NCBI GenBank assembly: GCA_015066665.1
Contig: SVNX01000001.1
Span: forward strand, 62,001-126,000
From: Ruminococcus sp.
GTDB taxonomy: Bacteria; Bacillota; Clostridia; Oscillospirales; Ruminococcaceae
Direction of reading: 5' to 3'
Length of the DNA: 64,000 nt
Of this stretch, positions 10,095-18,511 are shown one piece after another. How positions within the stretch are numbered: position 1 is the first letter of the stretch; every line of letters starts with the position of its first letter. Made by a program: the position numbers and the translations under genes. The notes beneath the pieces were generated by a model. The model saw only the letters and a list, made by a program, of their open reading frames with translations. It was not told where the DNA came from and searched no databases.

Positions 10095-10322
10095 AGAATA
10101 GGAAAACAGCGTAGCAGTCAGAGTAGCATGAGCAGGAGCTTTCCAGAGAGTGCCGGGTTGGTGGAACGGCATGAGCGGCTGATGTGAAGTGCGGCTGTCA
10201 GCTTTGGCGGGGAAAGCAGAGTATCCGCCGACGGCTCGTCCCCGTTAACGGACTTCGTAAGTTTCAGAGTGGAACAGCGTTTTTTGCGTCTCTCTTGCGT
10301 CTGCCGCAAGGGGGATTTTTTG
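10095..10322 (+). promoter_or_regulatory. T-box leader, probably cysteine-specific
   Basis: The leader has an AGAGAGTGCCGGGTTGG stem-I start and a T-box-like segment AGAGTGGAACAGCG (10266-10279) whose ends can pair with GCGTCTCT to form the antiterminator. The competing terminator is CTCTCTTGCG/CGCAAGGGGG followed by T7 (10290-10321). The two structures share the CTCTC strand, as in classical T-boxes. The likely specifier codon is TGC (Cys) at 10190-10192, just after GTGAAG. Cys fits the two genes downstream. The stem-I fold was not computed. Confidence 0.85.
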
Positions 10323-10355
10323 TTTATCCGTGCATTCCGAAAGGAGGTATGCCCA

Positions 10356-11036
10356 TTGTTCCGACAATTAAGAGACGATATCCGCCTTGTCAAAGAGCGT
10401 GACCCCGCGGCAAGGAATGCCTTTGAAATTCTGCTCACCTATTCGGGGCTGCATGCCATCCATCATTACAGGGTGGCGCACTGGTTTTACAAGCATAAGA
10501 TGTTTACGCTCGCCCGGATGATCTCGCAGAGCTCACGGTTTTTCACGGGGATTGAGATTCATCCCGGTGCGACGATCGGCAAGGGCTTCTTCATCGACCA
10601 CGGCATGGGTGTTGTGATTGGTGAAACCGCTGTGATCGGCGATAACTGCCTGATCTATCAGGGGGTAACGCTGGGCGGTACGGGTAAGGATAAGGGCAAA
10701 CGCCATCCTACCCTTGGCAATAATGTGATGGTCGGCTCCGGTGCCAAGGTACTCGGGCCGTTCACAGTGGGAAATAATGTGAAGATCGCTGCAAATGCGG
10801 TGGTACTCGATGCCATCCCCGATAATTGTACGGCGGTGGGCATTCCCGCACGCATCGTCCGGCGTGACGGCGTGCAGATTCAGGAGCGTCCCGTTGTGCA
10901 GGAGCTCGATCAGGTGCACATTCCCGACCCCGTTTCCATGGAGCTTTGCGCACTGCGGGCAAGGCTGGAACGGCTGGAGCAGTCCTCGCGCGGGGATGCC
11001 GGTGCTGCGGCGTCCGATCCCCCGCCGACGGCGTGA
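10356..11036 (+). CDS. cysE: Serine O-acetyltransferase
   Basis: The enzyme transfers acetyl from acetyl-CoA to L-serine to give O-acetylserine, the carbon acceptor for cysteine synthesis. I set the start at a TTG 8 bases after AAGGAGG. This gives [20 protein letters not shown], the normal N-terminus of the family, and 226 residues. The SATase signature [15 protein letters not shown] is followed by a left-handed beta helix of hexapeptide repeats with the catalytic-site region [12 protein letters not shown] and the loop QGVTLGGTG. It is co-transcribed with cysS behind the T-box, so both respond to uncharged tRNA-Cys. Confidence 0.94.
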   Translation: MFRQLRDDIRLVKERDPAARNAFEILLTYSGLHAIHHYRVAHWFYKHKMFTLARMISQSSRFFTGIEIHPGATIGKGFFIDHGMGVVIGETAVIGDNCLIYQGVTLGGTGKDKGKRHPTLGNNVMVGSGAKVLGPFTVGNNVKIAANAVVLDAIPDNCTAVGIPARIVRRDGVQIQERPVVQELDQVHIPDPVSMELCALRARLERLEQSSRGDAGAAASDPPPTA

Positions 11037-11102
11037 AGCCTGCGGCGGCATAGCGGCTCGCTCCTGAAAAGCAGAACAGAATCGTAAATGGAGGTAACTA
11101 TC

Positions 11103-12497
11103 ATGCAGATTTTTAACACAATGACCGGTCAGAAGGAAGAATTCAAGCCCATGGAAGAGGGCAAGGTGCGCATGTATGTATGCGGCCCGACGGTATATAA
11201 TTATATTCACATCGGCAATGCACGTCCGATCTGTGTATTCGACGTGTTCCGCCGCTATCTGCAGTACAAGGGCTTTGATGTGACCTTTGTACAGAATTAC
11301 ACCGATGTCAATGACAAGATCATCCGTCAGGGTGCCATGGAGGGCATTTCTCCCGAGGCCTGTGCGGAAAAATACATTGCGGAATATGAGAAGGATGCAA
11401 AGGGTCTGAACGTGATGCCCGCCACCATTCATCCGAAGGTTTCCCTGTATATGGACAAAATCATTGCATTCATCCAGAAGCTGGTGGACAATGGCTATGC
11501 CTATGCGGTGGAGGGTGATGTCTACTACAGAACCCGCAAGTTCAACGGCTACGGCAAGCTTTCCGGTCAGTCCCTGGACGATCTGAATGCCGGTGCACGA
11601 GTGGAGATCAACGATATCAAGGAGGATCCGCTGGATTTTGCACTCTGGAAGGGCTGCACGACTGAGGAGCAGCACTGGGATTCTCCGTGGGGTCCGGGTC
11701 GTCCGGGCTGGCACATTGAGTGCTCGGCCATGGCGAAGGACTGCCTTGGCGACACGATCGACCTGCACTGCGGCGGCCGTGATCTGGTTTTCCCGCATCA
11801 TGAGAATGAGATTGCACAGTCCGAGGCGGCCAATGGTGTCCCCTTCTCCAACTACTGGATGCACAATGGTCACATCAATGTGGATCACAAGAAGATGTCC
11901 AAGTCCGAGGGTAATTTCTTCCTGACCCGTGATGTGGCTGCAAAGTATGGCTATGAGGTGATTCGTTACCTGATGATTCAGGCGCAGTACCGTGCCCCGA
12001 TGAACTACACAACCGAGCTTCTGGATGCCTGCAAGGCATCTCTGGACAGACTGTACCAGTGCCGTGACACGGTGAAGCGTGCGGCAGCAGCGGCTTCTGA
12101 CGGCACGATTGCTGCATCTGCACAGGAGGCTTTTGACAAGTACCGTGCGCAGTTTGAGGCAGCACTGGAGGATGATCTGAACACAGCGGATGCACTGACG
12201 GCTGTATTTGAGCTGGTGCGTGAGCTGAACATCATGGCAGCGGATGCATCGGTATCGAAGCAGCAGCTGGAGGCAGGCAGCAAGGTCTTTGAGGATCTGA
12301 CGGCTGTACTGGGTCTTCTGTACGAGCGTACAGAAGACGATGCGGTACCGGCTGAGGTCATGGCACTGGTAGAGAAGCGTGCAGAGGCAAGAAAGGCAAA
12401 GGATTTTGCGCTGGCCGATCAGATTCGTGATGAGATTGCGGCACTGGGTTATTCGGTAAGAGAGACCAGACAGGGTCTGGAGATCAAGAAGCTGTAA
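11103..12497 (+). CDS. cysS: Cysteinyl-tRNA synthetase
   Basis: A class I aminoacyl-tRNA synthetase of 464 residues, the usual length. It shows the zinc-ligand Cys in YVCGPTVYN, the HIGH-type motif HIGN, the zinc-site motif FPHHENEIAQSE, and the KMSKS loop. The C-terminal DALR/helical region binds tRNA. The start is the ATG 9 bases after GGAGG (MQIFNTMTG); the ORF-track start 5 codons upstream lies over that site. It lies 66 bases after cysE with no terminator between them, so the T-box controls both. Confidence 0.96.
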   Translation: MQIFNTMTGQKEEFKPMEEGKVRMYVCGPTVYNYIHIGNARPICVFDVFRRYLQYKGFDVTFVQNYTDVNDKIIRQGAMEGISPEACAEKYIAEYEKDAKGLNVMPATIHPKVSLYMDKIIAFIQKLVDNGYAYAVEGDVYYRTRKFNGYGKLSGQSLDDLNAGARVEINDIKEDPLDFALWKGCTTEEQHWDSPWGPGRPGWHIECSAMAKDCLGDTIDLHCGGRDLVFPHHENEIAQSEAANGVPFSNYWMHNGHINVDHKKMSKSEGNFFLTRDVAAKYGYEVIRYLMIQAQYRAPMNYTTELLDACKASLDRLYQCRDTVKRAAAAASDGTIAASAQEAFDKYRAQFEAALEDDLNTADALTAVFELVRELNIMAADASVSKQQLEAGSKVFEDLTAVLGLLYERTEDDAVPAEVMALVEKRAEARKAKDFALADQIRDEIAALGYSVRETRQGLEIKKL

Positions 12498-12503
12498 TGG
12501 ATG

Positions 12504-12640
12504 AAAAGGCGATAGCCTTTGCCGGAGCCGGTGCGGAGCACCGGCTCAAACGCCCCCCTCCCCTGTGGGGAGGGGGGGAGGGGGGGAAGGGCAAGCCCTG
12601 CGGGAATGGGATGCAGCGCATCCCATGAGTAAAGGGCCCT
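12504..12640 (+). repeat. GC-rich multi-hairpin repeat element
   Basis: Contains GGC-GATA-GCC, GCCGGTGC-GGA-GCACCGGC and CCCCTCCCC-TGT-GGGGAGGGG in series, directly after cysS. Layout matches the element at 9.9 kb, with a different loop sequence in each hairpin but preserved stems. No gene is visible. Confidence 0.75.
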
Positions 12641-12693
12641 GCCGCAGCACCCTCATTTTTCTGCATTCCCTTAAAAAATACAAGGAGGCCGCC

Positions 12694-13515
12694 ATGCATA
12701 AAAAAAGCAAAGCCCTGTCCAGACTGGGCATTTTTTTGATTTTTACTTCCATCATCAGTTTCATCGTTTTCTATCTTGTGGTCATGATCTCTCAGGAGAA
12801 TTACAGCTATGTCGATGTCGATACCCTTGAGCTTGTCCAGACACAGGAGATCGAACAGGGTGCACCGATCGCCATCATCCGCACGACCGCCGGCGAAATG
12901 CGTGCCGTGCTCTATCCCGAGCAGGCACCCAAGACCGTTGAGAGCTTCATCGCTCTTGCCGAATCCGGCTACTATAACGATTCCTATGTCTTCGAACAGA
13001 AGGCCGATGTCTATTTTGCCGCAGGCAGCCCCAATCCCGATGGCTCCCTCGGTGATCAGGGCAAGGAGGAATATGAGAAGATCCCCAGAGAGCTTCATCA
13101 GAACCTTTGGCCGTTCAAGGGTGCACTCTGCGTGATGAATACCACTGTTGAGGGCGGCTTCTTTGACCGGCTTTTCGGCGATTCTACCTACTATACCGGC
13201 TCTCGCTTCATGGTGATCGGATCAATGGATTTTGAGGATGAGGCATTCGTGACGGAATTCCGTGAGGCCTCCGGCAGTGAGCTGATCGCCGATGCTTTCA
13301 TTGAGCGGGGCGGTGTGCCCAATTTCTCACAGCAGCAGGCTGTCTTTGGTCAGGTCTATGCCGGATTTGATGTGCTTGATGCGCTTCTGGCTGCCGAAGT
13401 GGAGGAAACAACCAATGCCGGCGGCTATACGCCCCCCGTGGAAGAGTGTCGGATTCTTGAGATTTCCATTGGTTCGTACAGCGAGGAAGACGCCGCAATG
13501 AACGAATTGCCGTGA
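12694..13515 (+). CDS. Membrane-anchored cyclophilin-like protein, degenerate active site
   Basis: The protein has 273 residues, with one N-terminal membrane helix (about 12-32) and an extracytoplasmic cyclophilin-like domain from about residue 60 (TTAGEMRAVLYPEQAPKTV). The canonical cyclophilin FHRV and SQFF(I) motifs are replaced by YVFEQKADVYF and GSRFMVIG, so the catalytic Arg appears to be missing. It may be a non-catalytic binding or folding factor; enzyme activity is doubtful. The start is the ATG after AAGGAGGCCGCC. The next gene encodes an intact cyclophilin lipoprotein, so the two may work at the same site. Confidence 0.85.
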   Translation: MHKKSKALSRLGIFLIFTSIISFIVFYLVVMISQENYSYVDVDTLELVQTQEIEQGAPIAIIRTTAGEMRAVLYPEQAPKTVESFIALAESGYYNDSYVFEQKADVYFAAGSPNPDGSLGDQGKEEYEKIPRELHQNLWPFKGALCVMNTTVEGGFFDRLFGDSTYYTGSRFMVIGSMDFEDEAFVTEFREASGSELIADAFIERGGVPNFSQQQAVFGQVYAGFDVLDALLAAEVEETTNAGGYTPPVEECRILEISIGSYSEEDAAMNELP

Positions 13516-13594
13516 TTTTTCACAAGGATTGCGCGATTGAAGTCAGGTTTATCATCATAAGTTCTAAATGATGGAAAGAAATTGATGATTTCTC

Positions 13595-13623
13595 TTTACA
13601 AAATACGGAGAATGCGGTATAAT
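13595..13623 (+). promoter_or_regulatory. Promoter of the cyclophilin lipoprotein gene
   Basis: TTTACA and TATAAT are spaced by 17 bp, about 100 bp before the start codon. Confidence 0.8.
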
Positions 13624-13720
13624 AAGCTTTGTGGGGCTCATTGCGCCCAAATTATGTGTCTGACTTTTGATGCAATTCAGGGCATCATACTATATAGGAT
13701 ATGTGTGAAAGAGGAATCGT

Positions 13721-14482
13721 ATGAAGAAACGAATTTTTGCGGCATGCATCAGTGCAATGATGCTGTGTGCAGGACTTTCCGGCTGCGGCAAGGAGCTGCA
13801 GATTGAAGAGAAGCCCGTGCTCAATTTTACCGCACCCGCTGAGGGTGAGGAGATCGTGGTCATCCATGTGCGTGACCGCGGCGATATCAAGATCAAGCTC
13901 TTTGCTGACGTACTGCCCGAGGCTTGTGAGAATTTCACAACACTGGCAAGCAGGGATTACTACAACGAGCTGATTTTCCATCGTGTTATCAACAACTTCA
14001 TGATTCAGGGCGGCGACCCCACGGGCACCGGCCGCGGCGGCGAGAGCTGCTGGGGCGGTAAGTTCAACGGCGGCGTGAGCGATCAGCTCTGCAATTTTGC
14101 AGGTGCGCTCTGCTATGCCAACAGTGCCGGCCCCTCTACCGACGGCAGCCAGTTCTACATTGTGACAGGTACTGTGCCGACGGCTGAGGATCTGAAGTAT
14201 TATGAAGAGGAATATGACCAGAACCCGCAGGTGACCTATGATATCAACTTCACTAAGGAAGCGGAGGAGATTTATCAGAAGGTCGGCGGTGCGCCCCATC
14301 TCGACGGCGGTTATACCGTATTCGGTCAGGTGTTCGAGGGTCTGGACATTGTATTTGACATTGCCGCTGTGGCAACGGATGGCAATAACAAGCCCCTGGA
14401 TGCTGTGTACATCGAGAGTGTGACAGTGGAGAAGTATGATGGCAGCGAGCTGCGCTGGTATCTTGAGGATTATGCAGAGTAA
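13721..14482 (+). CDS. Peptidyl-prolyl cis-trans isomerase lipoprotein (cyclophilin)
   Basis: A 253-residue exported PPIase. The signal peptide MKKRIFAACISAMMLCAGLSGC ends in the lipobox LSGC, so the mature protein is tethered to the outer face of the membrane. The cyclophilin core is complete: FHRVINNFMIQGGDP with the catalytic Arg, then ANSAGPSTDGSQFYIVTG. It has its own TTTACA/TATAAT promoter and a GAGGA ribosome site. It probably helps fold exported proteins such as the large surface adhesin; that client is a guess. Confidence 0.93.
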   Translation: MKKRIFAACISAMMLCAGLSGCGKELQIEEKPVLNFTAPAEGEEIVVIHVRDRGDIKIKLFADVLPEACENFTTLASRDYYNELIFHRVINNFMIQGGDPTGTGRGGESCWGGKFNGGVSDQLCNFAGALCYANSAGPSTDGSQFYIVTGTVPTAEDLKYYEEEYDQNPQVTYDINFTKEAEEIYQKVGGAPHLDGGYTVFGQVFEGLDIVFDIAAVATDGNNKPLDAVYIESVTVEKYDGSELRWYLEDYAE

Positions 14483-14524
14483 GGCAGCAAAGAGAGAGAG
14501 CTGCGCTTGTAAGGAGAGAATGAC

Positions 14525-15808
14525 GTGGATAAATATGTAATCAGGGGCGGTAATCCCCTGCACGGAGATATCTTAGTAAGCGGTGCCAAGAATGCTGCGG
14601 TTGCCATCATTCCGGCTGCACTGCTCTGTGATGAGGAATGTATCATCGAGAACGTTCCGAATATCAGCGATGTTTCTATCTGCCTGCGCATCCTGTATGA
14701 GCTGGGCGCACAGGTGGATATGCTCAAGAAGGATACCTACCGCATTTCCTGCAAGGGTGTGCGGAGTTTCAATGTACCCTATGAAAGTGCAAAGCAGATG
14801 CGTGCATCCTATTATTTTCTGGGTGCGCTGCTTGGTAAATTCGGCAAGGCAAGAGTTTCCATGCCCGGCGGATGTCCTCTGGGTGACAGACCGATTGACC
14901 AGCACATCAAGGCATTCAATGCACTGGGTGCAAGACACTGCAATGATCATGGCATGATCGATCTGGCAGCGGACAAGCTCCGCGGCAATCAGATCTATTT
15001 TGACGTGGTGACGGTGGGTGCGACAATGAATGCGATGCTGGCGGCTGTCAAGGCTGAGGGTCTGACCATCATCGAGAATGCAGCCAAGGAGCCGCACATA
15101 GTAGATCTGGCGAATTTCCTGAATTCCATGGGTGCGGACATCATGGGTGCGGGCACGGATGTGATCAAGATCCGTGGTGTGAAGTATCTGCACAGCACAA
15201 CATACGCTGTGATTCCCGATCAGATCGAGGCCGGTACCTTCATGGTGGCAGCAGCGGCTACGGGCGGCGATGTAATGGTTCGTGGTGTCATTCCGAAGCA
15301 TCTTGAGCCGATCACAAAGAAGATGAAGAAGATCGGTGTGAATATTGAAGAGTTTGACGATGCAGTCAGAGTCTGGGTGGATGGCCCTCTTGTGAAGACG
15401 AGCATCAAGACACAGCCCCATCCCGGCTTCCCGACGGATATGCAGCCCCAGATGGCGACCCTGCTGACACTTGCGGAGGGCACGAGCATTGTGACGGAGG
15501 GCGTCTGGGAACAGCGTTTCCGTTATGTGGATGAGCTGCGCCGCATGGGTGCGGACATTTCTGTGGACGGCAAGGTAGCAGTTATTGCGGGTACCGGCAA
15601 GCTCATGGGTGCGCCTGTGAAGGCATGTGACCTGAGAGCGGGTGCGGCACTTGTGATTGCGGGTCTGGCGGCACAGGGTGTCACTGAGATTGAGGATATT
15701 CATCATATTGAGCGCGGTTACGGCGATATTGAGGAGAAGCTCCGCGGTATCGGCGGCTGCATTGAGAAGGTATCCTCGCCTTCTGTCAGAGTAAAGAAGG
15801 CACTGTAA
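14525..15808 (+). CDS. murA: UDP-GlcNAc 1-carboxyvinyltransferase
   Basis: This enzyme makes the first committed step of peptidoglycan synthesis, adding enolpyruvate from PEP to UDP-GlcNAc. The 427-residue protein is full length. It has the substrate-binding SGAKNAA near residue 20, the catalytic loop GGCPLGDRPIDQH with Cys117 (the fosfomycin target Cys in this family), and the C-terminal DLRAGAALVIAGL. The start codon is GTG, 7 bases after AAGGAGAG. The gene follows the cyclophilin lipoprotein by 42 bases and is probably co-transcribed with it. Confidence 0.96.
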   Translation: MDKYVIRGGNPLHGDILVSGAKNAAVAIIPAALLCDEECIIENVPNISDVSICLRILYELGAQVDMLKKDTYRISCKGVRSFNVPYESAKQMRASYYFLGALLGKFGKARVSMPGGCPLGDRPIDQHIKAFNALGARHCNDHGMIDLAADKLRGNQIYFDVVTVGATMNAMLAAVKAEGLTIIENAAKEPHIVDLANFLNSMGADIMGAGTDVIKIRGVKYLHSTTYAVIPDQIEAGTFMVAAAATGGDVMVRGVIPKHLEPITKKMKKIGVNIEEFDDAVRVWVDGPLVKTSIKTQPHPGFPTDMQPQMATLLTLAEGTSIVTEGVWEQRFRYVDELRRMGADISVDGKVAVIAGTGKLMGAPVKACDLRAGAALVIAGLAAQGVTEIEDIHHIERGYGDIEEKLRGIGGCIEKVSSPSVRVKKAL

Positions 15809-15821
15809 TATTGAGGTGTGA

Positions 15822-15853
15822 GCCTGCCTGCATGATGCGGGCGGGCTTTTTTT
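15822..15853 (+). terminator. Intrinsic terminator after murA
   Basis: GCCTGCCTGCAT-G-ATGCGGGCGGGC stem followed by T7, 14 bases after the stop. Confidence 0.9.
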
Positions 15854-15865
15854 GTGGGGGTGGGG

Positions 15866-16037
15866 CGTCTGCACTCACCCAAGGCGCTGCCTTGGGATCC
15901 TGCAGGCGCTTGCCCCTCACCCCCCTGCCCCCTCTCCCCAGCGGGGAGAGGGGGGGTAAGGCCGGGGCTTCGCCCCGGCACCCCGCTGGGGGACGAGCTG
16001 ACGCCGTCCCCCAGCCCCTCGACGCCCTGCTTGGGGG
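15866..16037 (+). repeat. GC-rich multi-hairpin repeat element
   Basis: Series of hairpins: CAAGGC-GCT-GCCTTG, CTCTCCCC-AGCG-GGGAGAG, CCGGGGC-TTCG-CCCCGG and TGGGGGAC...GTCCCCCA. A closely similar copy lies at 19.15 kb. No coding potential. Confidence 0.85.
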
Positions 16038-16506
16038 TGAATCGGCTTAAATCCTGTGCCGATATACCCGCTCACTTCGGGCAGAATCCTGCCTCGGCTC
16101 GGGGCGCATCGGCTTAAATCCAGTGCCGGTATACCCGCTCGCCTCGGGCAGAATCCCGACTTGTCTCGGGGCGCATCGGCTTAAATCCAGTGCCGGTATA
16201 CCCGCTCGCCTCGGGCAGAATCCCGACTTGTCTCGGGGCGCATCGGCTTAAATCCTATGCCGATATACCCGCTCGCCTCGGGCAGAATCCTGACTCGGTT
16301 CGGGGCGCATCGGCTTAAATCCTATGCCGATATACCCGCTCACCTCGGGCAGAATCCTGCCTCGGTTCGGGGCACATCGGCTTACATCCTGTGCCGATAT
16401 ACCCGCTCGCCTCGGGCAGAATCCTGACTCGGTTCGGGGCGCATCGGCTCAAATCCTGTGCCGATGTACCCGCTCGCCTCGGGCAGAATCCCGACTCGGC
16501 TCGGGG
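16038..16506 (+). repeat. 67-bp tandem array, 7 copies
   Basis: Seven head-to-tail 67-bp units of the form CGCATCGGCTTAAATCC...CTCGGGG fill the interval exactly. Each unit contains the inverted repeat ATCGGC...GCCGAT around an AT-rich loop. Units differ by a few substitutions. The array ends in the linker CATGTGCTTTGGGAAAGCATATGG, itself a hairpin, and then a GC-rich hairpin element. Confidence 0.93.
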
Positions 16507-16536
16507 CATGTGCTTTGGGAAAGCATATGGAAATTG

Positions 16537-16681
16537 CCCCCACCCCCTGACCCCCTCCCCGTGGGGAGGGGGAAATAAGAGGGGGGCTTCGCCCCCCTTC
16601 CCCGCCTGGGGGCAACGTTTCGCTCGCCCCCAGACCCCAGAGGGGACTTAAAGGACAGAATCCTGACTCGGCTCGGGGCAT
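16537..16681 (+). repeat. GC-rich hairpin element plus 67-bp-unit remnant
   Basis: CCCCCTCCCC-GT-GGGGAGGGGG, then GGGGGGC-TTCG-CCCCCC, then CTGGGGGC...GCCCCCAG. It ends at 16655-16681 with the last 25 bases of a 67-bp unit. The 15809-16733 gap therefore holds only repeats and a short leader. Confidence 0.88.
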
Positions 16682-16733
16682 GTCTCCAATATCAAAAAAA
16701 CTAACCCTGAATGCTATGATCGGAGAGTGAAAT

Positions 16734-17519
16734 ATGGCGAAATTTTATCCCTTATTCAGTTCCAGCAGTGCCAATGCATCCTATATCGGCGGGAGAAATG
16801 CCGGTGTGCTTGTGGATGCGGGCGCAAGCTGTAAGAAAATTCTTGAGGCACTCTCCTGCAATGGCCTGCAGCCGCAGTGCATTCAGGGCATCTGCATCAC
16901 ACATACCCACTCCGATCACATCAAGGGGCTGCGTGTGCTCGCCGGTAAGCTCCGTGTGCCGGTTTATGGCTCGCAGAAAACCCTTGAAACCCTCACACAG
17001 GCAGGACATATTCCTGCGGGAGTGGATGTCATTCCGATCGATACCCGTGCCATTGCCTGCGGGGACTGTGAGATCACTGCGTTTCCCACGATGCATGATG
17101 CACCGGGCAGCTGCGGCTATCGGATTCACACGGCGGATGACAAATTCTGTGCGGTCTGCACGGATCTGGGTGTGGTGACACCCGAGGTGATGCAGGCACT
17201 GGAGGGCTGTGACATGGTTCTGCTTGAATCGAATTACGACCCAGCCATGCTGCAAAACGGCCCCTATCCGCCCGAGCTGAAGCGGCGGATTGCTTCGGAA
17301 TTCGGTCATTTATCGAATCATGAGAGTGCATGGCTTGCGGCACAGCTTGTGCAGCGGGGCACGACACGGCTGCTGCTGGGGCATCTGAGTCCGCACAACA
17401 ACACGCCGGAAAAGGCATCCGAGGCGGCATTCCAGGGGCTGCAGGATTTTACACATGGAATGGACTATTTACTTGGCATTGCGCCGGTGGAGACACAGGG
17501 AGGAGCGGTGATTTTCTGA
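16734..17519 (+). CDS. WalJ/YycJ-like metallo-beta-lactamase-fold hydrolase
   Basis: A 261-residue cytoplasmic MBL-fold protein. It opens with FSSSSANASYIGG, typical of the YycJ/WalJ branch, and carries the metal-binding motif THTHSDHIKG, further ligands in TMHDAPGS and CTDLG, and a late His in LLLGHLSPHNN. Members of the branch have nuclease-like or cell-cycle-linked roles, but the substrate is not settled. The start follows CGGAGAGTGAAAT. The stop codon overlaps the rlmH start (TGATG), so the two are coupled, a pairing often seen in Firmicutes. Confidence 0.88.
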   Translation: MAKFYPLFSSSSANASYIGGRNAGVLVDAGASCKKILEALSCNGLQPQCIQGICITHTHSDHIKGLRVLAGKLRVPVYGSQKTLETLTQAGHIPAGVDVIPIDTRAIACGDCEITAFPTMHDAPGSCGYRIHTADDKFCAVCTDLGVVTPEVMQALEGCDMVLLESNYDPAMLQNGPYPPELKRRIASEFGHLSNHESAWLAAQLVQRGTTRLLLGHLSPHNNTPEKASEAAFQGLQDFTHGMDYLLGIAPVETQGGAVIF

Positions 17520-17992
17520 TGCTGGTACAGCTTTTGACGGTAGGAAAGCAGAAGGAGCCGCATCTTCTGGCGGCGCAGGATGTTTATATGAAGCGGTTGA
17601 CGCCGTTCTGCAAGTTTGAATTCACGCAGCTGCCGGCGGTACGGCTTTCGGACAAGCCTTCGGAAAAGGAGATTCAGGCGGCACTGGAGCAGGAAGCAGC
17701 GGCCATTCGCAAGGCGGCGAAGGGCACACTGATTGCGATGTGCATTGAGGGGAAGCAGATGTCGAGTGAGGGCTTTGCTTCGCTCATGACACGGGAGCTG
17801 CCGATGCGGGGCAGTGCGGTGACCTTTGTGATCGGCAGTTCGTTCGGGCTTTCGGAGGGCATCAAGAAGGAGGCATTCCGGCGGCTTTCGATGTCGGAAA
17901 TGACGTTCCCGCATGCGCTGGCGGCGGTGATGCTGATGGAGCAGGTGTACAGGGCGTATCAGATCGAGAAGAATAGTGGGTATCATAAATGA
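17519..17992 (+). CDS. rlmH: 23S rRNA pseudouridine-1915 N3-methyltransferase
   Basis: RlmH methylates pseudouridine 1915 in helix 69 of 23S rRNA, using SAM, on assembled ribosomes. The 157-residue length and the knotted SPOUT core are typical: the SAM-binding stretch FVIGSSFGLSEGI and the C-terminal MTFPHALAAVMLMEQVYRAYQI are both present. The real start is the ATG in the TGATG overlap with the preceding gene; the ORF-track start 63 codons upstream is spurious. Confidence 0.95.
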   Translation: MLVQLLTVGKQKEPHLLAAQDVYMKRLTPFCKFEFTQLPAVRLSDKPSEKEIQAALEQEAAAIRKAAKGTLIAMCIEGKQMSSEGFASLMTRELPMRGSAVTFVIGSSFGLSEGIKKEAFRRLSMSEMTFPHALAAVMLMEQVYRAYQIEKNSGYHK

Positions 17993-17996
17993 GGGG

Positions 17997-18112
17997 TGTC
18001 CCCTCACCCCCCCAGCCCCCCTCTCCCCAGCGGGGAGAGGGGGGAGTAGAGAGGGGGGCTTCGCCCCCCTCCCCCGACTGGGGGACGAGCTTCGCCGTCC
18101 CCCAGACCCCCG
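17997..18112 (+). repeat. GC-rich multi-hairpin repeat element
   Basis: CCCCTCTCCCC-AGC-GGGGAGAGGGG, GGGGGGC-TTCG-CCCCCC and TGGGGGACGAGCTTCGCCGTCCCCCA follow the rlmH stop directly. The TTCG loops are preserved. Confidence 0.85.
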
Positions 18113-18362
18113 ATTGTGGCATAGGGATGAGCTGCCGTCCTGATTGTGGCAGAGGGCGGCAAGTCTGCCATACCCGAATGCAGCAAAGGGGGCGATTCTG
18201 CCGTATCCGACTGTGGTGAAGGGATGTTCTGCCGCACTCGATTGTGGCGAAGGGATGGTCTGCCGTATCCGACTGTGGTGAAGGGATGGTCTGCTGCACT
18301 CGATTGTGGTGAAGGGGGATGATCTGTCGGCCCTGACTGTGGAAAAGGGCGGAAAGCCTGCC
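18113..18362 (+). repeat. Degenerate ~31-bp tandem array, about 8 copies
   Basis: Units alternate between 'attgtggcgaagggatggtctgccgtatccg' and '...actgtggtgaagggatggtctgctgcactcg' forms, about 31 bp each, with the outer copies more divergent and up to 35 bp. Repeats are contiguous with no spacers, so this is not CRISPR. The remaining 18363-18511 bases hold no supportable gene, only the ribosome site of the next one. Confidence 0.8.
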
Positions 18363-18511
18363 AATTTTCCAGTGGATGCAAAAGGTATTGGACTTTGGCG
18401 GGGCAGGTCGGTTCCCTATGGGGAATGTACTGTGGAAAACCCATCTTCCCTTGGATTCGATTGGTTTTTGAAATTGAATGAAATGATTGATGATATCAGG
18501 AGGTAATGATT

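Noticed and set aside
16038-16506. CRISPR array
   Set aside because: The 67-bp units are contiguous with no unique spacers, and no cas genes are present. The same holds for the 31-bp, 86-bp and 160-bp arrays.
18306-18506. Small ORF MVKGDDLSALTVEKGG before the radical SAM gene
   Set aside because: It starts inside the 31-bp repeat, has no ribosome site, and ends in the next gene's leader. It looks like chance.
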